Origin: Regnicoccus_A sp014224355
GTDB taxonomy: Bacteria > Cyanobacteriota > Cyanobacteriia > PCC-6307 > Cyanobiaceae
Assembly: GCF_050920705.1 (NCBI RefSeq)
Contig: NZ_CP154799.1
Location: 2,046,001-2,110,000, forward strand
DNA length: 64,000 nucleotides
Direction of reading: 5' to 3'
The notes under the pieces are model-generated. The model ran no database searches and was not told where the DNA came from. It saw nothing but the letters and a program-made list of their open reading frames with translations. A program made the translations under genes and the position numbers. Position 1 is the stretch's first letter. Every line of letters starts with the position of its first letter. Positions 8,997-18,260 of the stretch are shown here, piece by piece.

Positions 8997-9324
8997 GGAT
9001 GGCGTCCCGCCAGAGGTATCAATTCAGTGGCTGGCGACCTGGATGGCTTCGGGTCGACAGGTCACCAAACCTTTGAAAGAGGCTAGTTCGTCATCTGAGC
9101 CTGCGGCGACCTCCCCCTCGGCTGCCGTCGCTCGAAAGGGCTCACGATTCCAGCGCCCCATCAATCCGGTTCTGGTTGCTCCAGGGGCCCAAAAGCGATC
9201 GCCGCCGTCGTCGAGGTGGTGGTGTTCGCACGCAGCTGATCGAGGACTGCCTGGGGCAACGGCGAAATCAGGACGACGCCGAACCCACGAGCCTGATCCC
9301 TGTGATCACGGGTGTGTCCGGAGT
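8997..9324. other. Intergenic stretch, no gene seen
   Basis: About 330 bases between the transglutaminase-like start and the oxidoreductase stop, which is on the same strand. It presumably holds the promoter of the transglutaminase-hydrolase-dehydrogenase unit, but no convincing promoter motif was recognised. Confidence 0.4.
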
Positions 9325-10446
9325 TCAGGCGGCGGAACGGTACAGCTGCCCCATGCCGGCGAGGATCCGTTCCTCAGCGGCCGGATCGAAGCGAGGCTGG
9401 AGCACTCCGATCTCCTGGGTGCCGCCCAGCAGCAGACCGTCGCGGCGGGGATGGAGGTAGAGCCCCGGTGCCGAGAGGGTGTAGTTGATGCGGGAATCTG
9501 CCTGCAGGCGGGTGAGTTGCCCCTGCACCGGGATCAGGTCGGCATGGCCGAACAGGCCGGCGCTGCCCATACCGGTGCAGTTCACGATCAACCGCTCCCG
9601 CAGCTGCCCCAGGTCGACCGCATTGCGGAAGGTGCGCCGCTGGATCGCCATGCCGGCCTTGCGCACCGCCCCCATCAGGGCGGGCAGATACCGCTGGGTC
9701 TCGATGAACAGGCGCTCCTCGAGTCCCAACCACGGGGCTGCGAAGGGCAGGGAAGGATCGCGGATCTCGAGCAGCGGCGGAAAGATCTCCGGCAGCAATC
9801 TCGACACCCAGCCATCGGTGGGCCGCTCCGCTGCCAGAACGACGTGGGGACGGCGAACCACCCCCATGCCCCGACCGAGAAGCCCCAGGAAGCGCCGGTG
9901 GGAGGTGCGCACCGCGGCGGCGAGGCCTGTCTCGAACTCGGGTGTTCGGGAGGCAGCCGCCACCACCAGGGACGGGAAGAAGCTGGCGCCGGCCACGCTG
10001 GAGGTGACCCGCGGGTGCACCTCGCTGGCGTAGATCGTCACCCCCCGGCCGGCCTCGTGCAGCAGCCAGGCCGTGGCAAGGCCCACGGCCCCGCAGCCAA
10101 GCACCGCCACCGGACCCGGCTGCCGCAGGGCCAGCAACCGGTCCACCGCCATCCGGGCGGTGCCCCAGGAGAGGGTGATGCCGGCACCCCCGTGACCGAT
10201 GTTGTGCACGACCGATCGGTCCGCGATCGTCTCCAGCTCCACCCGGAAGCCCTCGGGCCGGTAGGGACGGAGGCTCACCATGCGGGCGGTGATCCGGCGC
10301 GGCGAGAAGTCGGGAACGGCGGTGGCCAGCGCGGGTCGCGATGCCTTCGCCTCATCGGCCTTCACCGGGGGGGCGAGCAGCGGCTCGGCGAGATGCGCTG
10401 CGAGCAGGCCTGAGGCGCCGGCCAGCCATTCCCTGCGGGAGATCAT
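9325..10446 (-). CDS. Tat-exported FAD-dependent oxidoreductase (D-amino-acid oxidase type)
   Basis: A 373-residue DAO-family protein. The start MISRREWLAGASGLLAAH is a twin-arginine signal (RRxWL), so it is probably periplasmic with cofactor loaded before export. The FAD-binding strand is VAVLGCGAVGLATAWLLHEAG. The HNIGHGGAGITLSWG block early in the protein and GLYLHPRRDGLLLGGTQE near the end are typical of D-amino-acid oxidase relatives, where the Arg usually contacts the substrate carboxylate. The substrate could be a D-amino acid or another amine. An in-frame extension upstream of 10446 lacks a reason to be coding. Confidence 0.82.
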   Translation of the reverse strand: MISRREWLAGASGLLAAHLAEPLLAPPVKADEAKASRPALATAVPDFSPRRITARMVSLRPYRPEGFRVELETIADRSVVHNIGHGGAGITLSWGTARMAVDRLLALRQPGPVAVLGCGAVGLATAWLLHEAGRGVTIYASEVHPRVTSSVAGASFFPSLVVAAASRTPEFETGLAAAVRTSHRRFLGLLGRGMGVVRRPHVVLAAERPTDGWVSRLLPEIFPPLLEIRDPSLPFAAPWLGLEERLFIETQRYLPALMGAVRKAGMAIQRRTFRNAVDLGQLRERLIVNCTGMGSAGLFGHADLIPVQGQLTRLQADSRINYTLSAPGLYLHPRRDGLLLGGTQEIGVLQPRFDPAAEERILAGMGQLYRSAA

Positions 10447-10554
10447 CCGCCTCACACCACGGCCGCGCCCCCAGGCTGCCCCATTCGGCACCTCAGCTGT
10501 CAGCAGGGTTCATCCACTGAAGAGAGAGGTTCTGGGACGCCTGTGGTGCTCCAG

Positions 10555-11169
10555 TCAATCCCTCTGCCCAGAGGGCGGATCCAGATGGAACAGCCAGCGA
10601 CCCGGAGCCTGCGGGGAGGGATCGAACCAATACTGGGTCACCAGGATGAGAAAGAGCTTGCGGGGAAGCTGATCGCGGGGCTGCTCAGCCGGCAGGTTCA
10701 GGCCATCCAGCATTCGGGCAAGGTTGGTGGCGATCCCCGCGGTGGGCTTGCCGTAGGCGCTGGCATAGGCCTCGAGATCCTCGAGATGGAGGCAGCCGTC
10801 AGCATCGAGATCCAGCACATCGAACAACCCGCCGGCGGCCCGCTCGATGAAGGTCCGCGCCCGGTCAGGGAAGCGCTGAAAAGCCGCAAAAACTGGGCCA
10901 TGGGAGGCCACAAATTCTTCCTCATCCACAGAACCGCTCCGATCTGCATCCCGGCGCTCCTGTTCATGGCTGTATACGTCCATCAGCAGGCCAAGAGGAT
11001 CTGGAAGTGGTGCGGTGTGCCCCCGCCAGCGAGCAGCCAAGCTGGTGGCAGCGGGCTGGAAGTCCGCTTCTAGGCCCAGTTCGCCGTCGGACTGGCGGTC
11101 ATAGAAGCGGAAGAGCTGGCGGTAGCGCTGGACCAGCGGCGGCGGCAGAGCCGATGAGGAGTCGGTCAT
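10555..11169 (-). CDS. EF-hand calcium-binding protein
   Basis: A 204-residue protein with two clear calcium-binding loops, DADRSGSVDEEEF and DLDADGCLHLEDL, each at EF-hand spacing, and a looser first one (YDRQSDGELGLEADF). The pattern resembles calexcitin/sarcoplasmic-type EF-hand proteins found in some cyanobacteria. No signal peptide is seen, so it is probably cytosolic. I chose ATG 11169 (MTDSSSALPPPLVQRY); the longer frame upstream is a shadow of the acyltransferase relic. Confidence 0.8.
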   Translation of the reverse strand: MTDSSSALPPPLVQRYRQLFRFYDRQSDGELGLEADFQPAATSLAARWRGHTAPLPDPLGLLMDVYSHEQERRDADRSGSVDEEEFVASHGPVFAAFQRFPDRARTFIERAAGGLFDVLDLDADGCLHLEDLEAYASAYGKPTAGIATNLARMLDGLNLPAEQPRDQLPRKLFLILVTQYWFDPSPQAPGRWLFHLDPPSGQRD

Positions 11170-11389
11170 CAAAGGATTCTTGGGGGCTTTGTATCCCTCG
11201 GGTAGGCAGTCTGACGTGGGTGGCTTGTTGTGGACAGTCGGCGCCCCTGACTGTTTCAGCAGTTGATCCTGCATGCCAGTTCCAATGATCTGCGCGGGTG
11301 TGTAGCGGATTCGTTTGAACCGGCCACTCACCGCCCTGATCCGATGGAGCGGTCTTAACAGAGGGCTGCCCGAACTCGGCGGATCCCGA

Positions 11390-12200
11390 TCCTGCCGAGG
11401 ACTGTCCGAACTGCTGGAGAAACGCCACGAAGTCCAGCCCCAGTCGCCGGGCACCTGCGCTGGAAAGGTGATCGGTGTCCCGCAGGAGTTCCATCACCGC
11501 ATCATTCCCGCAACCCTTCTCACAGAGAGCCGGGATTGGGTCGAACACATGCAGATTTGCTGGAAGCCCCTCCTGCAGGCGGCGATTGAGTGTGATGGCA
11601 TGGTCGATCTCTTTGGCCACCCTTCGTCCGCATTGCTGTCGGCGCTCAACCCTGAACCAGTCCTGTACGCAGTTGTGAATGTCAGGGTGGCGGCCCTGGC
11701 GGCGAAGCCGGTGGCCCAGAGCAAGGCGGGAAACACCAGATAGAACTGCTCCTCCACCCCCAGGGACCAGGTGTGGGTGAAGGCATTCAGCCTGGCGTCA
11801 GGGGCGAAGGAGTCGGTGGAGAGGGAAAGCAGATTGTGATTGGAAAACCCCAGCAGGGCGGTGACCCCCGGTACGGAGCGACACGCCTGCCTGCCATGGG
11901 ATCGAACAGGCAGGCCAGCAGGATGGGGATCAGCACGCACACCACCAGGGCTGGCAGCAGACGCCGCACCCGCCGGGCATAGAACCTGAGCAGCAGCTCC
12001 CCAAGACCCTTGTTGGCAGACTGCTCAGCCAGAGATGACGTGATCACGAACCCGGAGATCACGAAGAAGATATCGACATCGAGATAACCGCCAGGCAGAA
12101 GTATCGTGTTGAAGTGATGCAGGATGATGGCGAGAACGCTCATACCCCGAAGGCCATCAGTCACAGGCCAATAGCGTCTTCCCGTGGAGTCCTTGGTCAT
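11390..12200 (-). pseudogene. Acyltransferase-3 / SGNH protein relic
   Basis: The start at 12200 reads the family opening YWPVTDGLRGMSVLAIILHH and GGYLDVDIFFVISGFVI. A frameshift near 11875 moves it to another frame with THTWSLGVEEQFYLVFPALL. It then jumps in a third frame to the end of an SGNH domain (AKEIDHAITLNRRL, then LRDTDHLSSAGARRL). Intact OafA/YrhL-SGNH proteins have about 600-700 residues. Here some 300-350 residues, most of the membrane domain and the start of the SGNH domain, are missing. The original role would have been O-acetylation of an envelope glycan. It is dead by frameshift and internal deletion. Confidence 0.82.
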
Positions 12201-12314
12201 TCAGCCTCCCGAGGTGTTGTGTCTGATCAGGTTGTTCAGCAGAGCTCCCCGTCGGCTTCATCAACTTCATCCCCAGGCCAGGCGGGCGAAGATGCGGAGA
12301 TTCCGCTGGGCCGC

Positions 12315-13904
12315 TCAGCATGAAGGCGTCTCACCCCGCTGACCTGGCTGCGGAATCGGGACGTCGATCGTCTGATCGCTCCAGCTTCCCCGCCCCTTTT
12401 CGGCAACCAGCAACGTTCCCCGCAGCGTCATCGGGGAGCCTGCCGAAACATCGATCCGCAGGGCGCTGTAGGGACGCCGCAGCTTTCGACCGTGCCCCTG
12501 CCGGCCCACGAACAGGTTGGAGCGGGCGACCGAGGTCAACTGGCCACCGAGGCTCTCCTGGAGCTCCGTTCCTTCAGGCCTCTGCCGCCGCAGGCTGTAG
12601 CCACTGCCACCGCAGACAATCCACGGGATCAAGGAATCAGCATGGCCGGTGTCGAAGCTCTGGATGATTTCGAAGCAGTGGGCATGGCCCGACAGCACAA
12701 GATTCACGGGGGGAGCCCCGCCGACCTCGCTGCCGAGTTCGGCAGCCACGGCATCCATCACCTCCCGCAACCGTCGGCGCACCGCTAGCGTCTGCGCCTG
12801 GGACCACTTGGTGACTTCAGTGACATAGGGAGGGTGGTGCAGGATCAGGATCCGTCCCCTCGCCCGAGGATCCCGCCAGGAACGGATCAACTGATCCCGC
12901 AGCCAGCAGAGCTGATCGGGGTCGCCATCAGTATCGTCGTCACAGGCGGAATCGCTGCCAAATCCGGCCTCGATCTGCTTGCCCAGATCGAGGATCTGCT
13001 CTTCGATCTGCTCGATCTCTTCGATCTGCTCCCCGCCATCGGCCCCGAACAGCTGGGCGATCAATCGATCCCGCCGGCTCTCCAGAGCGCGGCGTTCCAT
13101 CGCCAGTTGCTCGACGCCCCGTCCTGCCCAGGATCCATCCGCATCGGGCCTGGGCTGATTGAAGGTGTTGGAGTCCAGCGCGAAGAAATCCACCCCCGCG
13201 TAGCGATAGGCGTAGTAGCGGTTGGGCAGACGAGTGAACACTCCCGGGCGGTAAGAGAGACAGCGAGCGTCCCCGAATCTGGACACGTAGTGGCGCTCCA
13301 TGTGGCTGGCAAGGCTCGCCTCCGGAACGGCCCTGAGCACATCCAGGAACGCCCTGGCGTAGGCATCCCCCTGGAACGAGCCATGCCAGCCCACATCCAG
13401 ATCAATGGCCCGTCGCAGCAGCGACCTCAGCGGCGTGGTGAGTCCGGAGAGCAGGCTCAGCCAGGGGGAGAGATCGTAGTAATCGTGATTACCGGGAACC
13501 GGCAGAAACGGCTGGTTGAAGATCATCCGGTCATAGGAGATCTCCAGCGGGTTCTCCCCACCCACAAGCCACTCGCGGTAGGGCTGGATGAAGTTGTCGC
13601 GGTACTGCTCACTGGAGCCCACCAGATACACCACATCGCCGGTATGAATCAGGAAGGCGGCACTGGATCGTTGCTCGAGCAGTCGCAACGCCACCCGGCG
13701 CTGGGGGCTGTCGGTTCTGTAACGGCCGGTGCCGCTGTCGCCGATCACCAGAAACGAAAAGGCCTCATGCCGGTTGGGGCTGTTCGCCAGGGAGAGGCGG
13801 GTCTGATCAATCCGCTGATGCTGCAGGAGCGGATGGGCCCAACGCACCCGCTCCTGCATTTTCCGGATCTTGACGGAGATGCGCGGATCGGTGGCGAGAT
13901 TCAC
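12315..13904 (-). CDS. Calcineurin-like metallophosphoesterase
   Basis: A 529-residue phosphoesterase with the full metal-binding set: FLVIGDSGTG, HTGDVVY, PVPGNHDYY, ILHHPPYV and LSGHAHCFE. An insert around residues 290-330, rich in Glu/Asp (GEQIEEIEQIEEQI, then SACDDDTDGD), is acidic and may be disordered. No signal peptide is visible, unlike the second phosphoesterase at 47 kb. The GTG at 13904 lies 7 bases after the lipid-kinase relic stop; ATG 13859 is an alternative start. The substrate is unknown. Confidence 0.85.
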   Translation of the reverse strand: MNLATDPRISVKIRKMQERVRWAHPLLQHQRIDQTRLSLANSPNRHEAFSFLVIGDSGTGRYRTDSPQRRVALRLLEQRSSAAFLIHTGDVVYLVGSSEQYRDNFIQPYREWLVGGENPLEISYDRMIFNQPFLPVPGNHDYYDLSPWLSLLSGLTTPLRSLLRRAIDLDVGWHGSFQGDAYARAFLDVLRAVPEASLASHMERHYVSRFGDARCLSYRPGVFTRLPNRYYAYRYAGVDFFALDSNTFNQPRPDADGSWAGRGVEQLAMERRALESRRDRLIAQLFGADGGEQIEEIEQIEEQILDLGKQIEAGFGSDSACDDDTDGDPDQLCWLRDQLIRSWRDPRARGRILILHHPPYVTEVTKWSQAQTLAVRRRLREVMDAVAAELGSEVGGAPPVNLVLSGHAHCFEIIQSFDTGHADSLIPWIVCGGSGYSLRRQRPEGTELQESLGGQLTSVARSNLFVGRQGHGRKLRRPYSALRIDVSAGSPMTLRGTLLVAEKGRGSWSDQTIDVPIPQPGQRGETPSC

Positions 13905-13910
13905 CGCTGC

Positions 13911-14285
13911 TCAGCCGACGGCCAAGGGGGCCAGCGGGGTCAGCCCCCCCGGCACGCAGTTGAATCCCACCGGTTGGGCGTCCAGGATCTCGCTGTCCGC
14001 CACCAGCCGTTGCGGTGGATCGGTGCTGATCCGGATGCGACGGGTGCGGAAGCAGAGCATGTTCAGGCCTTCGAGCCCACTGGTGACAGAGGCGATGGTG
14101 ATCTCGATCAGGCCGTCGTCGGGAATGACCGGGCCGAAGCCCCGGGCGCTGATGGAGGTGGGGTGCGCCACGCTGGCCTCGGTGATCGAGGTGGTCACGA
14201 GCTCCCTTTTTTCACCATCGATCTCGACCGTAGCCCGGAAGGGCTCGACGTTCGCCTCTTCCGCCTTGCCGGCCTCGAAGCCCAC
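13911..14285 (-). pseudogene. Diacylglycerol/YegS-type lipid kinase relic
   Basis: The readable part starts VGFEAGKAEEAN (the family has a longer helix here) and jumps to EPFRATVEIDGE, ARGFGPVIPDDGLIEITIAS and LCFRTRRIRISTDPPQRLV, the C-terminal half of diacylglycerol-kinase catalytic-domain proteins. The N-terminal ATP-binding domain is absent, and at least two internal blocks are missing compared with the usual family layout. Upstream, the frame shifts (14290-14320). I read it as a gene eroded by several deletions. Confidence 0.72.
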
Positions 14286-14807
14286 CCCGCCGAGGCGATG
14301 ATCAGGCCGAATCCAGCCCTGGCTTGGTGGTGATCACGGTGAGAAGAATCAGCGGCTCCAGCGACGAAGGGTTGCGGGCCAGTTCCTACTGGGGATTGCC
14401 CTGGCCCGGCAAGAAGCTGGAATTTCATTTCAGGTCAACGGCAGGTGATCTTTCAAAGATCTTTTAATCCTGGAAATGATGAACACCATCCCCGTTTCAG
14501 GAGCGTTCCCGTTGCAGCAACGTCCCAGCAAGTGGTGCAACTCAGGAGGGCCATGTTGCTCAGGTTTTTGCTGATCATGGCATTGGAGTTGACACTCTGA
14601 CGGTGGTGGCTGTGAAGGATGTTGGTCTTCGCGGGGGCTCAGGCCGACGTCGGTCGCCCAAGGAGGCGTTGCCGTTGATCTTGCAGCGTAGAGTCGACTC
14701 CCTGCTCCATGGCTTGCACAACGATCAAGACAAGCCCTCTGCCCTTGCCCACGGCGGGTGCCAGCCACATCACGTGAGCCGAGTCACGCCACCACTCCTG
14801 CCGAGCC
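14286..14807. other. Stretch without a supportable gene
   Basis: About 520 bases. The left part probably continues the lipid-kinase relic in other frames. The rest, including an A/T-richer block near 14450-14590, holds no ORF with recognisable content. It should contain the promoter of the DUF547 gene, but no clear -35/-10 pair was found. Confidence 0.4.
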
Positions 14808-15497
14808 ATGAACGATCTGCCCACCTGGGATCATCTCCTCCAGAACTATGTAGACCAGGCGGGCCGGGTGGATTACGAAAGCTGGAGAACCTATCACCCC
14901 CAGGCCCTCACCCACTGGCTGGCCAGCCAATCTGCCGAGACCCAAGACCGTCAGGATCACCTCGCCCACTGGATCAACCTCTACAACGCGTTCACCATCC
15001 AGGCTGTACTCTCGGCCTATCCAATCGTGTCGATTCGCCCCACCCTGATGGGCCTGCCAAACTGGATCGCGTTCCTGCGATTCTTCCAGCGGCGTGTGCA
15101 TCGCCTTGGCGAGGAATTGTTCAGCCTGGCGCAGATTGAAAACAGGATGCTGCGCCAGCTCACCGGTGATCCCCGCATTCACTTCGCGATCGTCTGCGCC
15201 TCGGTGGGTTGTCCTCTGCTGCGGCATGAGGCCTACACACCGGAGCGGGTGGACGAGCAACTGGAGGAGGATGTGAACCGCTTCGTCAACAATCCCGCCA
15301 AGGTGCGATTCGATGTTGAGAGGGGCGTTCTGCACTGCAGCAAGATCTTCCAGTGGTACAAGGCTGATTTCCTCGCGGTGGCGCCTTCCCTGCCCGACTA
15401 CATCCTTCCCCGCCTGGACGGCGTTTCGCTGCCGGATGTTCAACCCCGGGTCGCGTTCATCCCCTACGACTGGAGCCTGAATACGACTGGAGCCTGA
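14808..15497 (+). CDS. DUF547 domain protein
   Basis: A 229-residue protein of the DUF547 family: LAHWINLYNAFTIQAVL, the ENRMLRQLTGDPRIHFAIVC block with CASVGCPLL, and FQWYKADF near the end. The conserved Cys and His residues suggest a papain-like fold, but the activity is unknown. No signal peptide is seen. The last residues (NTTGA) arise from a short tandem repeat that has shifted the original 3' end out of frame, so the C-terminus probably differs from relatives by a few residues. Confidence 0.82.
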   Translation: MNDLPTWDHLLQNYVDQAGRVDYESWRTYHPQALTHWLASQSAETQDRQDHLAHWINLYNAFTIQAVLSAYPIVSIRPTLMGLPNWIAFLRFFQRRVHRLGEELFSLAQIENRMLRQLTGDPRIHFAIVCASVGCPLLRHEAYTPERVDEQLEEDVNRFVNNPAKVRFDVERGVLHCSKIFQWYKADFLAVAPSLPDYILPRLDGVSLPDVQPRVAFIPYDWSLNTTGA

Positions 15498-15515
15498 ATA
15501 CGACTGGAGCCTGAA
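15465..15515. repeat. Three direct copies of a 17-bp unit at convergent gene ends
   Basis: The unit TACGACTGGAGCCTGAA occurs at 15465-15481, 15482-15498 and 15499-15515 without change. The first copy encodes YDWSLN at the end of the DUF547 gene. Because 17 is not a multiple of three, the second copy shifts the frame and supplies its stop. The converging glycosyltransferase stop follows directly at 15516. Confidence 0.95.
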
Positions 15516-16247
15516 TCAGCGAATGTCCTCGTAGAAACGTTTGAGGGGACCTGGTGGCATGCCCAGACCCCAGAGCATCCCGATGGAGAGATAGATCGCA
15601 GCGGCCTTGCCGGCGCCCCAGCGCTGCACCCGGCGGTCGGAACTGTTCACCACCCGGTTGATCAGCCGGAGGCGTCCCTGCTTCAGCAGCCGTAGGCAGA
15701 GATCGCCGTCCTCCAGGATCGGCAGTGCTTCGTTGAAGCCACCGACCTGCCAGAAGGTTGGCCGGCGACAGATCATCACCTGATCGCCGAACAGCAGCCG
15801 CAGTCCGCGCCAGTAGAGGTGTGGGCGAAACAGCAATGGCGCCAGATGGGTCTTGAGCAGGTTCAGGACCGAAATCCCCCAGCGGGTGGTGTCTTCTCCA
15901 CTCATCAGCGATACGAAGCCCGCCCCGGCGATGGCCGGGTCCTCCAGCACCCGCTCCGCGATCGCCACAAGATCGGTGGGAACGAGGGTGTCGGCATGCA
16001 GAAAGCAGAGCAGGCTGCCGCTGGCCTGCCGCGCCCCTGCATTCATCTGGATCGCCCGGCCCGCCGATTCACATCGGAAGACCGCCACGCCTGCCGCCCT
16101 GGCGATCACCCGGGTGGCATCACAGCTGCCCCCATCCACCACCAGCACTTCGAGGGGCGGTGGATCGAGGGCACGCACATTCGCCAGCGTGCGTCCCAGG
16201 CTGGCGGCCTCGTTCAGGGTGGGAATGATGATCGACAACGGCGCCAT
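15516..16247 (-). CDS. Family 2 glycosyltransferase, TIGR04283 type
   Basis: A 243-residue GT-A glycosyltransferase. It opens LSIIIPTLNEAASLGRTL, the metal-binding motif is HADT, and GDQVMICRRPTFWQVGGFNE with EDGDLCLRL follows. This matches the TIGR04283 group, often found beside arsenosugar biosynthesis genes in cyanobacteria. A hydrophobic C-terminal segment (AAAIYLSIGMLWGLGM) may anchor it to the membrane. I chose ATG 16247; a TTG at 16253 is two codons earlier. It overlaps the end of the rhodanese gene on the same strand, so the two are co-transcribed. Confidence 0.85.
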   Translation of the reverse strand: MAPLSIIIPTLNEAASLGRTLANVRALDPPPLEVLVVDGGSCDATRVIARAAGVAVFRCESAGRAIQMNAGARQASGSLLCFLHADTLVPTDLVAIAERVLEDPAIAGAGFVSLMSGEDTTRWGISVLNLLKTHLAPLLFRPHLYWRGLRLLFGDQVMICRRPTFWQVGGFNEALPILEDGDLCLRLLKQGRLRLINRVVNSSDRRVQRWGAGKAAAIYLSIGMLWGLGMPPGPLKRFYEDIR

Positions 16248-16605
16248 GCCCAAGATTCACCGCCTTCTGGAAATCACGCTGTCTCAACCGGTTCACCACG
16301 GCCGCGCTGCGCACCCCCACCGCATAGCACACCAGGATCGGCCGCTCCTTCGGGGCTTGGCCCAAGGACCCTGAAACCGGAATCTGCTCCCCACCCCCGC
16401 GAAGCACCGTGCCCGGGAAGCCACTCACCTTGAATTCTGCGGCCGTGCGGGCATCGGGAATCAACCAGTCGCCGGCCTGGTGCTCTACCAGGATCTTTTG
16501 AAGTTGATCAGCTCGGATGGAGGGAACCGATGAATAACGCAACCGGATCCACTGCTTCAGGCAGAACCATATGAACCCGTTCATCGCCGGGCGCTTCGCA
16601 AACAA
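16120..16605 (-). CDS. Rhodanese-like protein with displaced C-terminus
   Basis: A 161-residue frame whose first ~115 residues form a rhodanese domain: LIPDARTAAEFKVSGFPGTV and the active-site strand ILVCYAVGVRSA with the Cys in place. After KAVNLGHG the expected final helix (usually NLEGG followed by W) is missing. The frame runs 125 bases into the glycosyltransferase gene in another frame, giving a Pro/His-rich tail unlike any rhodanese. A deletion or frameshift at the 3' end is likely. Sulfurtransferase activity may survive because the catalytic loop is intact. ATG 16584 is an alternative start. Confidence 0.65.
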   Translation of the reverse strand: MFAKRPAMNGFIWFCLKQWIRLRYSSVPSIRADQLQKILVEHQAGDWLIPDARTAAEFKVSGFPGTVLRGGGEQIPVSGSLGQAPKERPILVCYAVGVRSAAVVNRLRQRDFQKAVNLGHGAVVDHHSHPERGRQPGTHAGECACPRSTAPRSAGGGWGQL

Positions 16606-17146
16606 GCCAACAGCTGATCACCACGAGCCAGTGGTGAACAGCAGTTGCAACACCATGAATCCCGCCAGACAGGTAGCGGCCAGCAACGGGATTGTGTGCA
16701 GCACGAATGAGAAACCCTGGCTCTCCGGTCTACTCACGCCGCCTTCCCCAACCGCGCCGATGGAAGGACGGGTGTGGAGAACAACAGACACAATTACAGA
16801 TGAAGTTGTGTTGCAGATTGCCTGGTGGTTGCCTCTCGTTACCTTCAGGACACGACCCAACGGTTAAGCCAGACCACGAAACGCCCCTCCACCAGCTCCG
16901 GCGCAACGTTAAGGGAGGTCGCAGGCTCTTTGATGGGGTCTGGATGGCATGGTCTTTGGCCCAATTTTGTTGCCTTAGGGAAGCTCTGGACAATACTTCC
17001 GCATAGTCAGTCGCGGTCCGCCAATTGTTCGGCTTGGACTATTTCAGCGCAGATCGGGCTGGAATGAGCCTGATCTCACCATGATTGGGGACTGGCCGCT
17101 TCCATTGAGGGTTATTTTGCCCCCAATGGGCACACCATTCCCCCGA
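16606..17146. other. Stretch without a confident gene, IS boundary region
   Basis: About 540 bases. A leftward 80-codon frame (16618-16860) ends with a possible membrane segment (FVLHTIPLLAATCLAGFMVL) but lacks other support. The right part should contain the right-hand end of the IS5 element. I could not find a convincing match to the sequence at the other end near 18190. Confidence 0.35.
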
Positions 17147-18127
17147 TCATGTCCTGCATAGCAACTGATGACGCACCATGAATAGGTTTGCAAGGGCTGC
17201 CAGGACGTTCACCTTGCAGCGGTTTTTGATCATGCCCCGCAGTCGGGTATTCTGAAATCCGAACTGCCGCTTAATCACGCGGAACGGGTGCTCGACCTTC
17301 GCGCGGATGTGTGCTTTGGCGGTCTCGATCAGATCATCCAGTCGTCCCTCCGGAGTATCGGGCAGAGCACGCCGCTTCCCTGGGCGCATGGCAACGCGGA
17401 AGCCGATGCCCTTGCCTTCCATCTCTGGACGCTTCTCGATCCCCTGGTAGCCGGCATCCGCGTAGACCACCGTCTCCTCACCGTGCAGGAGTTCGGCTGC
17501 TGGGGTGAGGTCATGCACATTGGCAGCGGTGGTTTCCACTGCGTGGATCAGGCCTGTGTCCTTGTCCACGCCGATGTGAACCTTCATCCCGAAATACCAC
17601 TGGTTGCCCTTTTTGGTCTGGTGCATCTCCGGATCCCTTTTCCCCTTCTTGTTCTTGGTAGAACTGGGAGCCGCGATCAAGGTGGCATCGATGATCGTGC
17701 CTTGCTTCATGGCCATGCCGTTGGCCTTGAGGTGGGCCTTCACCGTCTCAAAGATCTGCTCTCCCAGGTTGTGCTTCTCCAGCAGGTGGCGGAACATCAG
17801 GATCGTGGTCTCATCTGGGATTCTGTCGCTGATCAAGTCGATCCCCACGAACCGACGCATCGTCGGCACCTCAATCAGCGCATCCTCCATCGCTGGATCG
17901 CTGAGGTCATACCACTGCTGCAGCAAATGGATTCGCAGCATCGTGGCCAAAGGATACGGAGGCCGGCCTCCCTTTTTGCTGGTCTTGGGGTAGTGGGGCT
18001 CGATCAGATCGATCAGTGCACTCCATGGAACAACCGCCTCCATCTCAGCCAGAAAGCGCTCGCGCCGGGTCCGCTTTTTGGCTGTGGACTGCTCGTAATC
18101 ACCAAAACCGAACTGCTTGACGCCCAT
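17147..18127 (-). CDS. IS5-family transposase (intact)
   Basis: A 326-residue DDE transposase: the N-terminal DUF772 domain (FGDYEQSTAKKRTRRERFL, MLRIHLLQQWYDLSDPAMED), then catalytic Asp in GTIIDATLIAAP, Asp in VVYADAGYQG and Glu in KAHIRAKVEHPF. All parts are present and the frame is uninterrupted, so it could be active. Two degraded relatives lie at about 29.0-29.36 kb and 42.7-43.0 kb. Sequence upstream of the start (to about 18198) resembles that next to the 29-kb relic and ends CTCCTTAG, probably close to the element end. The insertion abuts the metal-ATPase gene. Confidence 0.9.
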   Translation of the reverse strand: MGVKQFGFGDYEQSTAKKRTRRERFLAEMEAVVPWSALIDLIEPHYPKTSKKGGRPPYPLATMLRIHLLQQWYDLSDPAMEDALIEVPTMRRFVGIDLISDRIPDETTILMFRHLLEKHNLGEQIFETVKAHLKANGMAMKQGTIIDATLIAAPSSTKNKKGKRDPEMHQTKKGNQWYFGMKVHIGVDKDTGLIHAVETTAANVHDLTPAAELLHGEETVVYADAGYQGIEKRPEMEGKGIGFRVAMRPGKRRALPDTPEGRLDDLIETAKAHIRAKVEHPFRVIKRQFGFQNTRLRGMIKNRCKVNVLAALANLFMVRHQLLCRT

Positions 18128-18260
18128 GAAGCCTGTAAACGGTTGGGATCACAAGGCCATTCTCGCGCAGGGTGGTGGGGTTTTCCAGAGTCTCCTTAGT
18201 GGATCAGGCGAGCAGCCGGAGCGGGCCAGCCTGGAGCCTCAGCAGGCCAGCGGGACGGAA

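Noticed and set aside
9176..9460. Rightward ORF overlapping the oxidoreductase 3' end
   Set aside because: Mostly antisense to the FAD oxidoreductase; Arg/Ser-rich shadow with no start signal.
12834..14333. 499-codon rightward ORF opposite the metallophosphoesterase
   Set aside because: Shadow frame of the phosphoesterase and the lipid-kinase relic; no recognisable motifs.
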